From an uncultured Methanobrevibacter sp. (GTDB lineage: Archaea > Methanobacteriota > Methanobacteria > Methanobacteriales > Methanobacteriaceae), in assembly GCA_902783085.1 (NCBI GenBank), contig CACZPT010000159.1:1-8954 (forward strand): a stretch of DNA of 8,954 nt. Direction: 5' to 3'. The notes beneath the pieces were generated by a model. It was not told the origin of the DNA. It did no database searches and worked only from the letters and a program-made list of their open reading frames with translations. Shown in pieces: positions 1-5,279 of the stretch; position 1 is the first letter of the stretch, and the number at the start of each line of letters is the position of its first letter. Made by a program: the position numbers and the translations under genes.

Positions 1-52
1 CTGCACCAGCGTTTTTTAAGATTCTTCCGACAGGAGCAATTGGTAATTCCAT
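1..52 (-). CDS. Archaeal histone, 5' end only (partial at window edge)
   Basis: Only the first 17 codons are inside the window; they read MELPIAPVGRILKNAGA. This is the highly conserved N-terminus of HMf-type archaeal histones, which begin with M-E-L-P-I-A-P, then G-R, then K-x-A-G-A at the start of the histone fold. These small (about 67 residue) proteins dimerise and wrap DNA in the archaeal nucleoid. The ATG is preceded at 4 bases by a strong Shine-Dalgarno match, GAGGTGA, at 57-63, so the start is secure. A TATA-like box lies about 45 bases upstream. The rest of the gene, including the DNA-binding loops, is outside the window, so the paralogue cannot be told. Confidence 0.9.
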   Translation of the reverse strand, partial: MELPIAPVGRILKNAGA

Positions 53-56
53 TTTT

Positions 57-63
57 TCACCTC
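57..63 (-). promoter_or_regulatory. Shine-Dalgarno site of the histone gene
   Basis: The minus strand reads GAGGTGA, complementary to the 3' end of archaeal 16S rRNA, 4 bases before the histone ATG. Confidence 0.75.
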
Positions 64-95
64 ATTTTTTTATACTAATAGTTTAAATTTTACTA

Positions 96-103
96 TATAT
101 AAA
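96..103 (-). promoter_or_regulatory. Probable TATA box of the histone gene
   Basis: The minus strand reads TTTATATA, the archaeal TATA-box consensus, preceded by an A/G-rich stretch that could be the BRE. Transcription starting about 25 bases downstream would give a leader of roughly 20 to 25 bases holding the Shine-Dalgarno site. The distance fits, but no start site is mapped. I see nothing else recognisable between here and the thrC terminator region near 219. Confidence 0.5.
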
Positions 104-218
104 TCTATTGGTATAAAATGGTTAATTCTTGATAAATACAATAATATTTACCATGAATTTTAATCATTACCAAGTCAATAATTGAAACAAAATATGTTAT
201 TATATGGAGTAGTTATAG

Positions 219-238
219 AAAAAATTAGAAAAAAAAAA
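219..238 (-). terminator. T-rich terminator tract after thrC
   Basis: About 45 bases after the thrC stop codon the minus strand has ten consecutive T residues, then CTAA and six more T. Archaeal RNA polymerase terminates at such oligo-T tracts without needing a hairpin. It would separate thrC from the histone gene. Confidence 0.5.
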
Positions 239-281
239 TTAATGAAATTAAAAATAAAGATAAAATATTAAAGATGAAAAA

Positions 282-1478
282 TCATTCATCCATTAATAAT
301 TTTCTTAAAGTATCAATATCAGCATCAACTTCAGTTGGTTTAGTACAAGCCTCTATTGCAGTGTTTGGATCTTTAAGTAAATGTCCTGTAACTACACATG
401 TAATTGTTTCACCTTTATCAATTACACCCTCACCAACAAGTTTTTTAAGACCTGCAATTGAAGCTGCGGATGCTGGTTCAACACCAATACCCTCAGTTCT
501 TGCAAGTAATTTTTGAGCATCCAATATCTCTTCATCACTTACAGTTTCAGAATAACCGTTTGAATCATAAATTGCGTTTAATGCTTTAATGTCACTAACT
601 GGTGCACCAATACGAATTGCAGTAGCTATTGTTTCAGGATTTTCAACAGGCACAACTCTTTTGTCACCTTTTTTAAATGCATTAGTAACTGGACATGCTC
701 CTTCAGCTTGAATACCTGTCATCATCGGTAAATCTTTAACAAAACCAGCATTATAAAATTCAGATACTCCTTTCCAAATAGCTGAAATATTACCTGCATT
801 ACCAACCGGTAAAATAATTCTATCTGGAGCTTGCCAACCTAAATCCCTTAAAATTTCATAACCAATAGTTTTTTGACCTTCAAGCCTATATGGATTAATT
901 GAATTTAATAAATAAAGATGTTTTTCTAAAGCAAGAGCAGTCATTGCTTCTAATGCTTCATCAAAGTTACCATTAATTGACATTACCTCAGCACCATGAA
1001 ACATTGCTTGAGCTAATTTTCCAAGTGCGACTTTTCCAGAAGGTAAAAATACAATACAACGAAGTCCAGCACGAGCAGCATAAGCAGCAAGTGAAGCTGA
1101 TGTATTACCAGTTGAAGCACAACCAACTGTATTTACACCCAATTCCATCGCTTTAGTCATGCCTACAGTCATTCCTCTATCTTTAAAACTTCCAGTAGGA
1201 TTAGAACCTTCTACTTTAACATATAAATTAACACCTAATTCATCGCCCAATTTATCACATTTACAAAAAGGTGTTCCTCCTTCATCTAAAGAAACTATTT
1301 TAGTTTCATCTACTGGAATGCATTCTTTGAATTTCCATAAATTATCTTTTCTACCGTCAAACACATCTTTGGAAACATCAATATCGCTGACGAGCTCAAG
1401 TACAGATCCACATTTCTCACAAGTGTAGATAACTTCATCGTCATCATATTCTGCTCCACATGAAACACATCTTATCAT
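282..1478 (-). CDS. thrC: Threonine synthase
   Basis: PLP enzyme that converts O-phospho-L-homoserine to L-threonine and phosphate in the cytoplasm, the last step of threonine synthesis. The 398 residues fit the archaeal/class I-like form with an N-terminal zinc ribbon: C4-x2-C7 and C20-x2-C23 are visible. The PLP lysine is K99 in NPTGSFKDRGM. STGNTSAS near 122-129 would bind the substrate, PVGNAGNISA is the phosphate-binding loop, and CVVTGHLLKDP lies near the C-terminus. The start ATG follows GTGAT (1484-1488) at 5 bases, a partial Shine-Dalgarno match. It is monocistronic here: the histone downstream has its own promoter. I see no TATA box in the 60 bases upstream, which are occupied by an IS605-like end, so its promoter is probably further up (see 1499-1860). 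Confidence 0.95.
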   Translation of the reverse strand: MIRCVSCGAEYDDDEVIYTCEKCGSVLELVSDIDVSKDVFDGRKDNLWKFKECIPVDETKIVSLDEGGTPFCKCDKLGDELGVNLYVKVEGSNPTGSFKDRGMTVGMTKAMELGVNTVGCASTGNTSASLAAYAARAGLRCIVFLPSGKVALGKLAQAMFHGAEVMSINGNFDEALEAMTALALEKHLYLLNSINPYRLEGQKTIGYEILRDLGWQAPDRIILPVGNAGNISAIWKGVSEFYNAGFVKDLPMMTGIQAEGACPVTNAFKKGDKRVVPVENPETIATAIRIGAPVSDIKALNAIYDSNGYSETVSDEEILDAQKLLARTEGIGVEPASAASIAGLKKLVGEGVIDKGETITCVVTGHLLKDPNTAIEACTKPTEVDADIDTLRKLLMDE

Positions 1479-1507
1479 AATAAATCACATTAAAATTAAT
1501 TGAACTT

Positions 1508-1531
1508 CCCCACCATAAGACATTATGGGGG
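1508..1531 (-). repeat. Bulged hairpin resembling an IS200/IS605 right end
   Basis: Minus-strand arms CCCCATAA-like (1523-1531) and TTATGG-T-GGGG (1508-1518) pair over 9 base pairs, with a four-base loop at 1519-1522 and one unpaired T (plus-strand A1512). A bulged T in the stem is what TnpA (Y1 transposase) recognises in this family. The hairpin is followed 4 bases later by TCAA, the type of 3' cleavage site used by some members. Confidence 0.55.
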
Positions 1532-1596
1532 ATTTGCAAACCTAAAAAGAATCCTATCAGTTTAGGAAATTTTACTGCCCCGTCGTCCCAACGATT

Positions 1597-1621
1597 TCAA
1601 ATCTTCTATTGAAGATATTGA
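1597..1621 (-). repeat. Ten-base-pair hairpin with one bulge
   Basis: TCAA (1597-1600) pairs with TTGA (1618-1621), and ATCTTC (1601-1606) pairs with GAAGAT (1611-1616). The loop is four bases and A1617 is bulged. It lies beside a second stem at 1628-1646, in which TTGATTTAA and TTAAATCAA are complementary. Both would form in a minus-strand transcript and belong to the structured region upstream of thrC. Confidence 0.5.
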
Positions 1622-1807
1622 TGTATATTGATTTAATTTAAATCAACTCAGAGAACATTTGAAAAATAATTCCAAACTCCCACATATGTAATTCATCCAT
1701 ACCCCAATAAGAAGAGGCATTTCTGTATGACCAAATTTAAATTAATATATTATTTTGAATTTGAATATTTGGACTACCTCAACATCGTAGAAGATGAGAA
1801 TTCTTAT

Positions 1808-1845
1808 CACAGTCCGTACACTTTTATGAGTATACAATTACTGTG
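1808..1845 (-). repeat. Two-tier hairpin in the non-coding region
   Basis: Outer stem: CACAGT (1808-1813) with ACTGTG (1840-1845), 6 perfect pairs. Inner stem: GTACAC (1816-1821) with GTATAC (1830-1835), 6 pairs including one G-U when read as minus-strand RNA. The apical loop has eight bases and there is a small asymmetric internal loop. Two stems of this quality in an A+T-rich intergenic stretch suggest a folded RNA. Confidence 0.5.
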
Positions 1846-1914
1846 CTATCCTCCATCTCAAAGGTTCAGACAATTACAGTATTAATGTTTCTTTTTTTAA
1901 CCTAGTTATTGTTG

Positions 1915-1935
1915 AAAAAAAAAGTTTAATTAAAC
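1915..1935 (-). terminator. Palindrome plus T9 tract, possible terminator of the trpS-spoIIM transcript
   Basis: On the minus strand the 12-base perfect palindrome GTTTAATTAAAC (1924-1935) is followed directly by nine T residues. This is the first strong termination-like signal after the spoIIM stop, about 130 bases away; a weaker six-T run lies just after the stop. Between 1936 and 2064 I see no gene, only a short G+C-rich island (GCCTGGGC on the minus strand near 2015-2023) that may be part of the IS605-like relic. Confidence 0.35.
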
Positions 1936-2064
1936 ATTATCAATTATTATTTTAATTATATTACTATTTAAATTTAATCAAAACATTAGATAAACACTAC
2001 AATTTGTGCAATTCGCCCAGGCTTAAACAAATCATGGCATTCTTGCATTATTTTTGATAAAAAA

Positions 2065-2667
2065 TTAACCTAAAATGAACTTGGCAATTGGGACAGTAAG
2101 ATAGACTTCAACAAAACATGCTATAATCATTAAAATAACAGATACGGAAAAAATTATTAAAGATTGTTTTAATTTATCTAAATTAGATAGAACAGAATTT
2201 TTAAATGAATTATCATTCCAAAACGATTTAAATATTCTAAAAATAAAATTAAATAGAATCAAACCAGAAGCACATGCTAAAATAGATGATGGAAGTTCAA
2301 AAATTCCATGAGGAATCATTAATATTGCTGTTTTAAAAAAATTATTTTGTAAAGCAACATAATACCCTATAAAAAATCCGTTAAATGCAAGTATAAAAGC
2401 ACTTAAACAGAAAAATATTCCATAAATAAACATTTGAATTATTATTCGCATATTATTTGTAAAAATAGTCATATATGTTAATTTAATAACACCCGAACTA
2501 ACTTTATGATTTAAGTTATTTACAACTGGATTGAAATAACTATACAGATAATCCTCTAAAAAATAACCTAAAAGTAAAGAAATTAAAAGAATAGCTATTG
2601 AAATATAAATAGATAATTTATTTTCACTGAAAGCTTTATAAACTTCACTACAATAACGTTTCAGCAA
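2065..2667 (-). CDS. SpoIIM-family (stage II sporulation protein M-like, DUF95) integral membrane protein
   Basis: About 200 residues with at least four hydrophobic segments, near 19-37, 73-106, 114-143 and 169-199. The signature is PHGIFELP (119-126) followed by SSILACASGLILF, the conserved core of SpoIIM/DUF95 proteins. In bacteria SpoIIM acts in the septal peptidoglycan-remodelling complex; archaeal members, including this one, have no established function. The gene overlaps the end of trpS by 20 bases, so the two are co-transcribed. No in-frame ATG exists near the front. A TTG at 2667 has GAGG (2677-2680) nine bases upstream and is preferred. A TTG at 2682 would add five residues but has no ribosome-binding site. 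Confidence 0.8.
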   Translation of the reverse strand: MLKRYCSEVYKAFSENKLSIYISIAILLISLLLGYFLEDYLYSYFNPVVNNLNHKVSSGVIKLTYMTIFTNNMRIIIQMFIYGIFFCLSAFILAFNGFFIGYYVALQNNFFKTAILMIPHGIFELPSSILACASGLILFNFIFRIFKSFWNDNSFKNSVLSNLDKLKQSLIIFSVSVILMIIACFVEVYLTVPIAKFILG

Positions 2668-3736
2668 TTTCTGATGCCTCAATTTGTTTATCTTTTAAAT
2701 CTTCAAAATATTCTCTCATCAATTCTGAAGTTCTTACTTTACAGTCTCCACAGCGTAACTGACCTGAAAGACATTCTTCACGTATTTTTTCAATTTCCTC
2801 ATCATCATCAATTAAATGGTAAACCAACATTTCATAAATTACACATTTGTCAACTTCACCACCTAATTCTTCTTGCTCTTTAAGTGATTCTCTTCCACCA
2901 GTTTTAGCTGTTTTGACTTTTTTTGCAGCAGTTTCTGGATCTTCATTTAAATAAATTGCAGTAGATGGTTTTGAACTGCTCATTTTATCCCCTGTTAATC
3001 CAGTTAAAAATCTATGGTAAGTAGATGCAGGTGAGATAAAACCTAATTCTTCTGAAAGTCTATGTGCAATATCTCTTGTAAGTCTAATATGTGGGTCCTG
3101 GTCTATTCCAACTGGAACAACAACCTTTTTTGGACCTCCAAATTCTTCAATTTGTGGAAGTAAAATATCAGCCACTTGCATTAATGGAGCTTGCATATGA
3201 GCCATATTTGTAGATTCGTCAAAACCATAAATTGCTTTAAGTTGGTTAAAATTAGTTTTACGTGATGCTTTAAATTCTAAATCTTGGAGTAATTTATTTT
3301 CAGATTGTAAGTATACATTAACATTATCCCTTTCCAAATCTAAACCTAAAGCAATCCAATTAGTCAAATATTCTTCAACAGCTATTTTGCGAGCCTTATC
3401 AAAACTCATATCTCTTGCAGCGTAAGATTCTAAATCTGCAATTGGAAGAGATAACATTGCACCTTTGTCTTGGTACCAAATTAGTTGATCAACAACCATT
3501 TTATGGCCAATATGCATTTGACCACTAGGCATCATACCGGTTACAACAGCAAAATCTTCATTTTTATTGATTAACTTATTAATTTCATCAAATTCCCTAT
3601 GTCCAAAGACCACACCCCTTTTCATCAACCTTTGCGGGTCTTTAATCTCACTTATCATATCTGAAATTTTTTGAATACCGAACTGATTAACTAACTTATC
3701 ATAATCTACACTTGTTGATGCCCATGGATCAATCAA
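2648..3736 (-). CDS. trpS: Tryptophanyl-tRNA synthetase (archaeal type)
   Basis: Class I aminoacyl-tRNA synthetase that charges tRNA-Trp with tryptophan at the cost of ATP, in the cytoplasm. The 362-residue product has the HIGH signature as MHIGH (74-78) in PSGQMHIGHK, the tryptophan/ATP-site stretch GIDQDPHIRLTRD (210-222), and the KMSKS loop as KMSSS (251-255). A CGDCK motif lies near the C-terminus. The frame opens at a GTG at 3745, but that GTG is part of the Shine-Dalgarno sequence GGTGAT (3741-3746). TTG at 3736, four bases downstream, gives an N-terminus MIDPW that I recall from related archaeal enzymes, so I take it as the start. The last 20 bases overlap spoIIM. Confidence 0.93.
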   Translation of the reverse strand: MIDPWASTSVDYDKLVNQFGIQKISDMISEIKDPQRLMKRGVVFGHREFDEINKLINKNEDFAVVTGMMPSGQMHIGHKMVVDQLIWYQDKGAMLSLPIADLESYAARDMSFDKARKIAVEEYLTNWIALGLDLERDNVNVYLQSENKLLQDLEFKASRKTNFNQLKAIYGFDESTNMAHMQAPLMQVADILLPQIEEFGGPKKVVVPVGIDQDPHIRLTRDIAHRLSEELGFISPASTYHRFLTGLTGDKMSSSKPSTAIYLNEDPETAAKKVKTAKTGGRESLKEQEELGGEVDKCVIYEMLVYHLIDDDEEIEKIREECLSGQLRCGDCKVRTSELMREYFEDLKDKQIEASEIAETLL

Positions 3737-3740
3737 ATAA

Positions 3741-3746
3741 ATCACC
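3741..3746 (-). promoter_or_regulatory. Shine-Dalgarno site that sets the trpS start at TTG
   Basis: The minus strand reads GGTGAT, a six-base match to the archaeal anti-Shine-Dalgarno, four bases before TTG at 3736. The GTG inside it is the alternative upstream start and is less likely. A TATA-like candidate (TTATATTG, 3802-3809) is at a plausible distance but is weak. Confidence 0.65.
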
Positions 3747-3843
3747 TTATATATAACACATACATTAAATTAAAAATTCATTTAAGAATTATTATGAAAT
3801 ACAATATAACTAACATAATTATAGTAGGAAATTTCAATTAAAG

Positions 3844-4359
3844 TTATGGTCTTGTCCATTCAACATTATAATATGTAATATCAAAATCATCATCAACAAT
3901 AGCTAAAAGAAGTTTCTTATTAACACCATGTGACACACGAACATTACTTGCAAAATCAAGTGCATTAATATAATAACTTTCATAAATAATTTTAACTAAA
4001 AAGTCTGAATGACCCTTTCCGGGAGACCTTCCCCTATCATATAAACGGAACTCACAACCATATTTGAAACCCGTTTTGATAACATATCCCCGATCTTTTA
4101 AATCACGATAAACAACATATTTACCATAAATATTTTTTTCTTTTAAAAGATCAATCAAATAAGATACACTACATACAATATCATCTTCATAGATGTCAAG
4201 ACGGCCTTTTTCTAATAAATAACAAGCCTCAATTAAGGAAAGTATCAAATAATCTTCTTCAATTTTACCAAAAAGACTTTTCTCATGTAAAGCTATTGGC
4301 CTTTTACTACCTTCTTCTATCTTAATTGACACCATTTCATCAGATAAATTACCGCGCAT
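3844..4359 (-). CDS. endA: tRNA-splicing endonuclease (EndA)
   Basis: Cuts introns out of pre-tRNA at bulge-helix-bulge structures, leaving 2',3'-cyclic phosphate and 5'-OH ends. The 171-residue length fits the homotetrameric form. The C-terminal catalytic domain holds the expected triad: Y107 in GCEFRLY, H117 in GKGHSDFLV, and K148 in RVSHGVNKK. The open frame extends to a TTG at 4392, but ATG 4359 has GGTG (4365-4368) five bases upstream. A TATA box at 4412-4419 would start transcription near 4385-4390, inside the longer frame, which argues for the shorter protein. The gap of about 100 bases before trpS suggests either a separate promoter there or a shared transcript; the sequence does not decide. 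Confidence 0.93.
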   Translation of the reverse strand: MRGNLSDEMVSIKIEEGSKRPIALHEKSLFGKIEEDYLILSLIEACYLLEKGRLDIYEDDIVCSVSYLIDLLKEKNIYGKYVVYRDLKDRGYVIKTGFKYGCEFRLYDRGRSPGKGHSDFLVKIIYESYYINALDFASNVRVSHGVNKKLLLAIVDDDFDITYYNVEWTRP

Positions 4360-4411
4360 TAAAACACCAAAAAGAAAAATTATATTACGCAATATAATAT
4401 AAATTTGATAT

Positions 4412-4419
4412 TATATAAA
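4412..4419 (-). promoter_or_regulatory. TATA box of endA
   Basis: The minus strand reads TTTATATA preceded by an A-rich BRE-like stretch (AAAAA). The expected transcription start about 25 bases downstream leaves a leader of roughly 25 to 30 bases before ATG 4359. It sits directly after the dtxR terminator, consistent with a new transcription unit. Confidence 0.55.
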
Positions 4420-4427
4420 TTTTTAGT

Positions 4428-4456
4428 AAAAAAGAGTTTAAAAAGAATTAAACTCT
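4428..4456 (-). terminator. Hairpin plus T6 terminator of dtxR, overlapping the stop codon
   Basis: Minus-strand AGAGTTTAA (4448-4456) pairs perfectly over nine bases with TTAAACTCT (4433-4441) across a six-base loop and is followed by six T. The 5' arm contains the TAA stop of dtxR. It looks like a bacterial intrinsic terminator; in archaea the T tract alone may suffice. Confidence 0.65.
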
Positions 4457-5152
4457 AATAAAAATGTTATTAGCCATTTCATTAGAAATAGTTAATTCTT
4501 CATCATTAATAGAAATCAAATACTTATTATTATCATTTGAATAATAATATACCTCATATCCAACTTTAATTCCTAAATCTGAAATATCCTCTAAAAGTTC
4601 ATTGTTGCCCCGAATAAAAGAAATAGTACCTTCAGAGCCATTATTTAATTCTGAAATAGAAAGTAAGTTAAATTTTCTATTAATAATAGTATCAAAATCT
4701 TTAACAGAAAAACATTCATTGCAGCTATTAAAATCAAAATTACATGCTGGAATTATATTATTATCAGGACATAAATCTGGATGGTGTAACATAGTACATA
4801 AAGCTCTTTCAGCCTCATCAGATAATGTATGTTCCATTTCACAAGCCTGTTCATGAACATTTTCTTCTTTAATATTTAAAATATCGATTAAGAATTTTTC
4901 TAAAATCCTATGTTTTCTAGTAATCTTTTGGGCAATTTTCATACCTTCATCAGTTAAAGAAGCACCCCTATAAGGAGTATAATTAATATAACCTAAATTT
5001 TCTAATTTTTTAAGCATTTGAGTTACACTACCTGGAGCAATACCTAACTCCTTAGATAAAGTAGTTGTTGAAACTTGTTCTTTATTACTTCCATTACGAT
5101 AAAGAACTTCCAAATATTCTTCAATATTTTCACTAATTTTAGTATCGGCCAT
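4448..5152 (-). CDS. DtxR/MntR-family metal-dependent transcriptional repressor
   Basis: A 234-residue regulator that binds DNA when loaded with Fe(II) or Mn(II) and represses metal-uptake genes. The order is winged helix-turn-helix (about 5-75, recognition region TTLSKELGIAPGSVTQMLKK), dimerisation and metal domain (about 76-155), then a FeoA/SH3-like C-terminal domain (about 158-234). The ligands align with DtxR at a constant offset of +2: H81, E85, H100, C104, E107 and H108 (VHEQACEMEH). C104 is the iron-type residue, but the position of DtxR Met10 is a Glu (E12). Four further cysteines (C128, C137, C144, C147) follow. ATG 5152 is chosen over ATG 5170 because AAGGTG (5159-5164) lies six bases before it. 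A DtxR-type operator sits in its promoter, so autoregulation is likely. Confidence 0.9.
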   Translation of the reverse strand: MADTKISENIEEYLEVLYRNGSNKEQVSTTTLSKELGIAPGSVTQMLKKLENLGYINYTPYRGASLTDEGMKIAQKITRKHRILEKFLIDILNIKEENVHEQACEMEHTLSDEAERALCTMLHHPDLCPDNNIIPACNFDFNSCNECFSVKDFDTIINRKFNLLSISELNNGSEGTISFIRGNNELLEDISDLGIKVGYEVYYYSNDNNKYLISINDEELTISNEMANNIFIRV

Positions 5153-5158
5153 GAAAAA

Positions 5159-5164
5159 CACCTT
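5159..5164 (-). promoter_or_regulatory. Shine-Dalgarno site that sets the dtxR start
   Basis: The minus strand reads AAGGTG six bases before ATG 5152. The in-frame ATG at 5170 lies upstream of this site and near the predicted transcription start, so it is unlikely to be used. Confidence 0.6.
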
Positions 5165-5183
5165 ATACATAATTTTAGTTTAA

Positions 5184-5195
5184 GAGTATAAAAAA
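5184..5195 (-). promoter_or_regulatory. TATA box of the dtxR-family gene
   Basis: The minus strand reads TTTTTTATACTC. Transcription about 25 bases downstream would begin near 5165-5172, giving a short leader with the Shine-Dalgarno site. The operator at 5198-5216 abuts it on the upstream side, where it would overlap the BRE/TFB contact. Confidence 0.45.
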
Positions 5196-5197
5196 GT

Positions 5198-5216
5198 TTT
5201 GGTTGGCCTAAAATAA
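5198..5216. promoter_or_regulatory. Putative DtxR-type operator (autoregulation)
   Basis: The plus strand reads TTTGGTTGGCCTAAAATAA. Against the DtxR box TTAGGTTAGCCTAACCTAA (recalled from the bacterial family) it matches at 15 of 19 positions, with the central GGTT-GCCTAA core almost intact. It lies immediately upstream of the TATA box of a DtxR-family gene, where a bound repressor would block TFB/TBP. The match is seen; binding is inferred. Confidence 0.55.
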
Positions 5217-5229
5217 GCTATTAATTTTT

Positions 5230-5268
5230 AAAAAAAGTAAATTAAAGCCAATAAAATTAATTATTGGC
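5230..5268 (-). terminator. Hairpin plus T7 terminator of the surface-protein gene
   Basis: Minus-strand GCCAATAA (5261-5268) pairs perfectly with TTATTGGC (5247-5254) over a six-base loop, 11 bases after the TAA stop. A T-rich stretch ending in seven T (5230-5236) follows. It closes the surface-gene transcript just before the dtxR promoter. Confidence 0.65.
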
Positions 5269-5279
5269 AAATTTTAAAT

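Larger units (their letters stand above)
1499..1860 (-). mobile_element. Probable relic or non-autonomous IS200/IS605-type element; structured non-coding region upstream of thrC
   Basis: No convincing protein gene lies in 1479-2064. On the minus strand the thrC-proximal end has the layout of an IS200/IS605 right end: a G+C-rich hairpin (1508-1531) with one bulged base, then GGGGAAG and TTCAA (1500-1504). From memory this resembles the IS608 right end, where a bulged CCCC/GGGG hairpin precedes TCAA. Upstream lie further hairpins at 1552-1567, 1597-1621, 1628-1646 and 1808-1845, as expected of the 3' part of a TnpB element that yields its guide RNA. A short frame at 1572-1595 reads IVGTTGQ-stop, which might be a tnpB tail, but this is weak. 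No left end was identified with confidence. It could instead be a separate structured RNA gene or a thrC leader. Confidence 0.45.

Noticed and set aside
274..516. Plus-strand open frame of 80 codons
   Set aside because: It lies antisense within thrC, has no ribosome-binding site and shows no recognisable protein pattern.
1159..1428. Plus-strand open frame of 89 codons
   Set aside because: It is antisense to the conserved N-terminal half of thrC and reads as a low-complexity shadow.
1660..1735. Short minus-strand peptide WSYRNASSYWGMDELHM and following residues, as a possible gene remnant
   Set aside because: About 30 codons with stops on both sides and no family I can name; too short to call a pseudogene.
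1499..1860. RNase P RNA, SRP RNA or a known riboswitch
   Set aside because: None of the conserved sequence blocks of these RNAs that I know can be seen on either strand.
2010..2030. G+C-rich island considered as part of a tRNA or as the left end of the IS605-like relic
   Set aside because: No cloverleaf or T-arm sequence is present, and the inverted repeats are only four bases, so neither can be supported.
2674..2883. Plus-strand open frame of 69 codons
   Set aside because: It is antisense to trpS, whose own motifs are intact.
3748..3756. TATATATA stretch as the trpS TATA box
   Set aside because: It lies only a few bases before the Shine-Dalgarno site; transcription from it would start inside the coding region.
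4602..4856. Plus-strand open frame of 84 codons
   Set aside because: It is antisense to the DtxR-family gene, has no start signal and matches no family.
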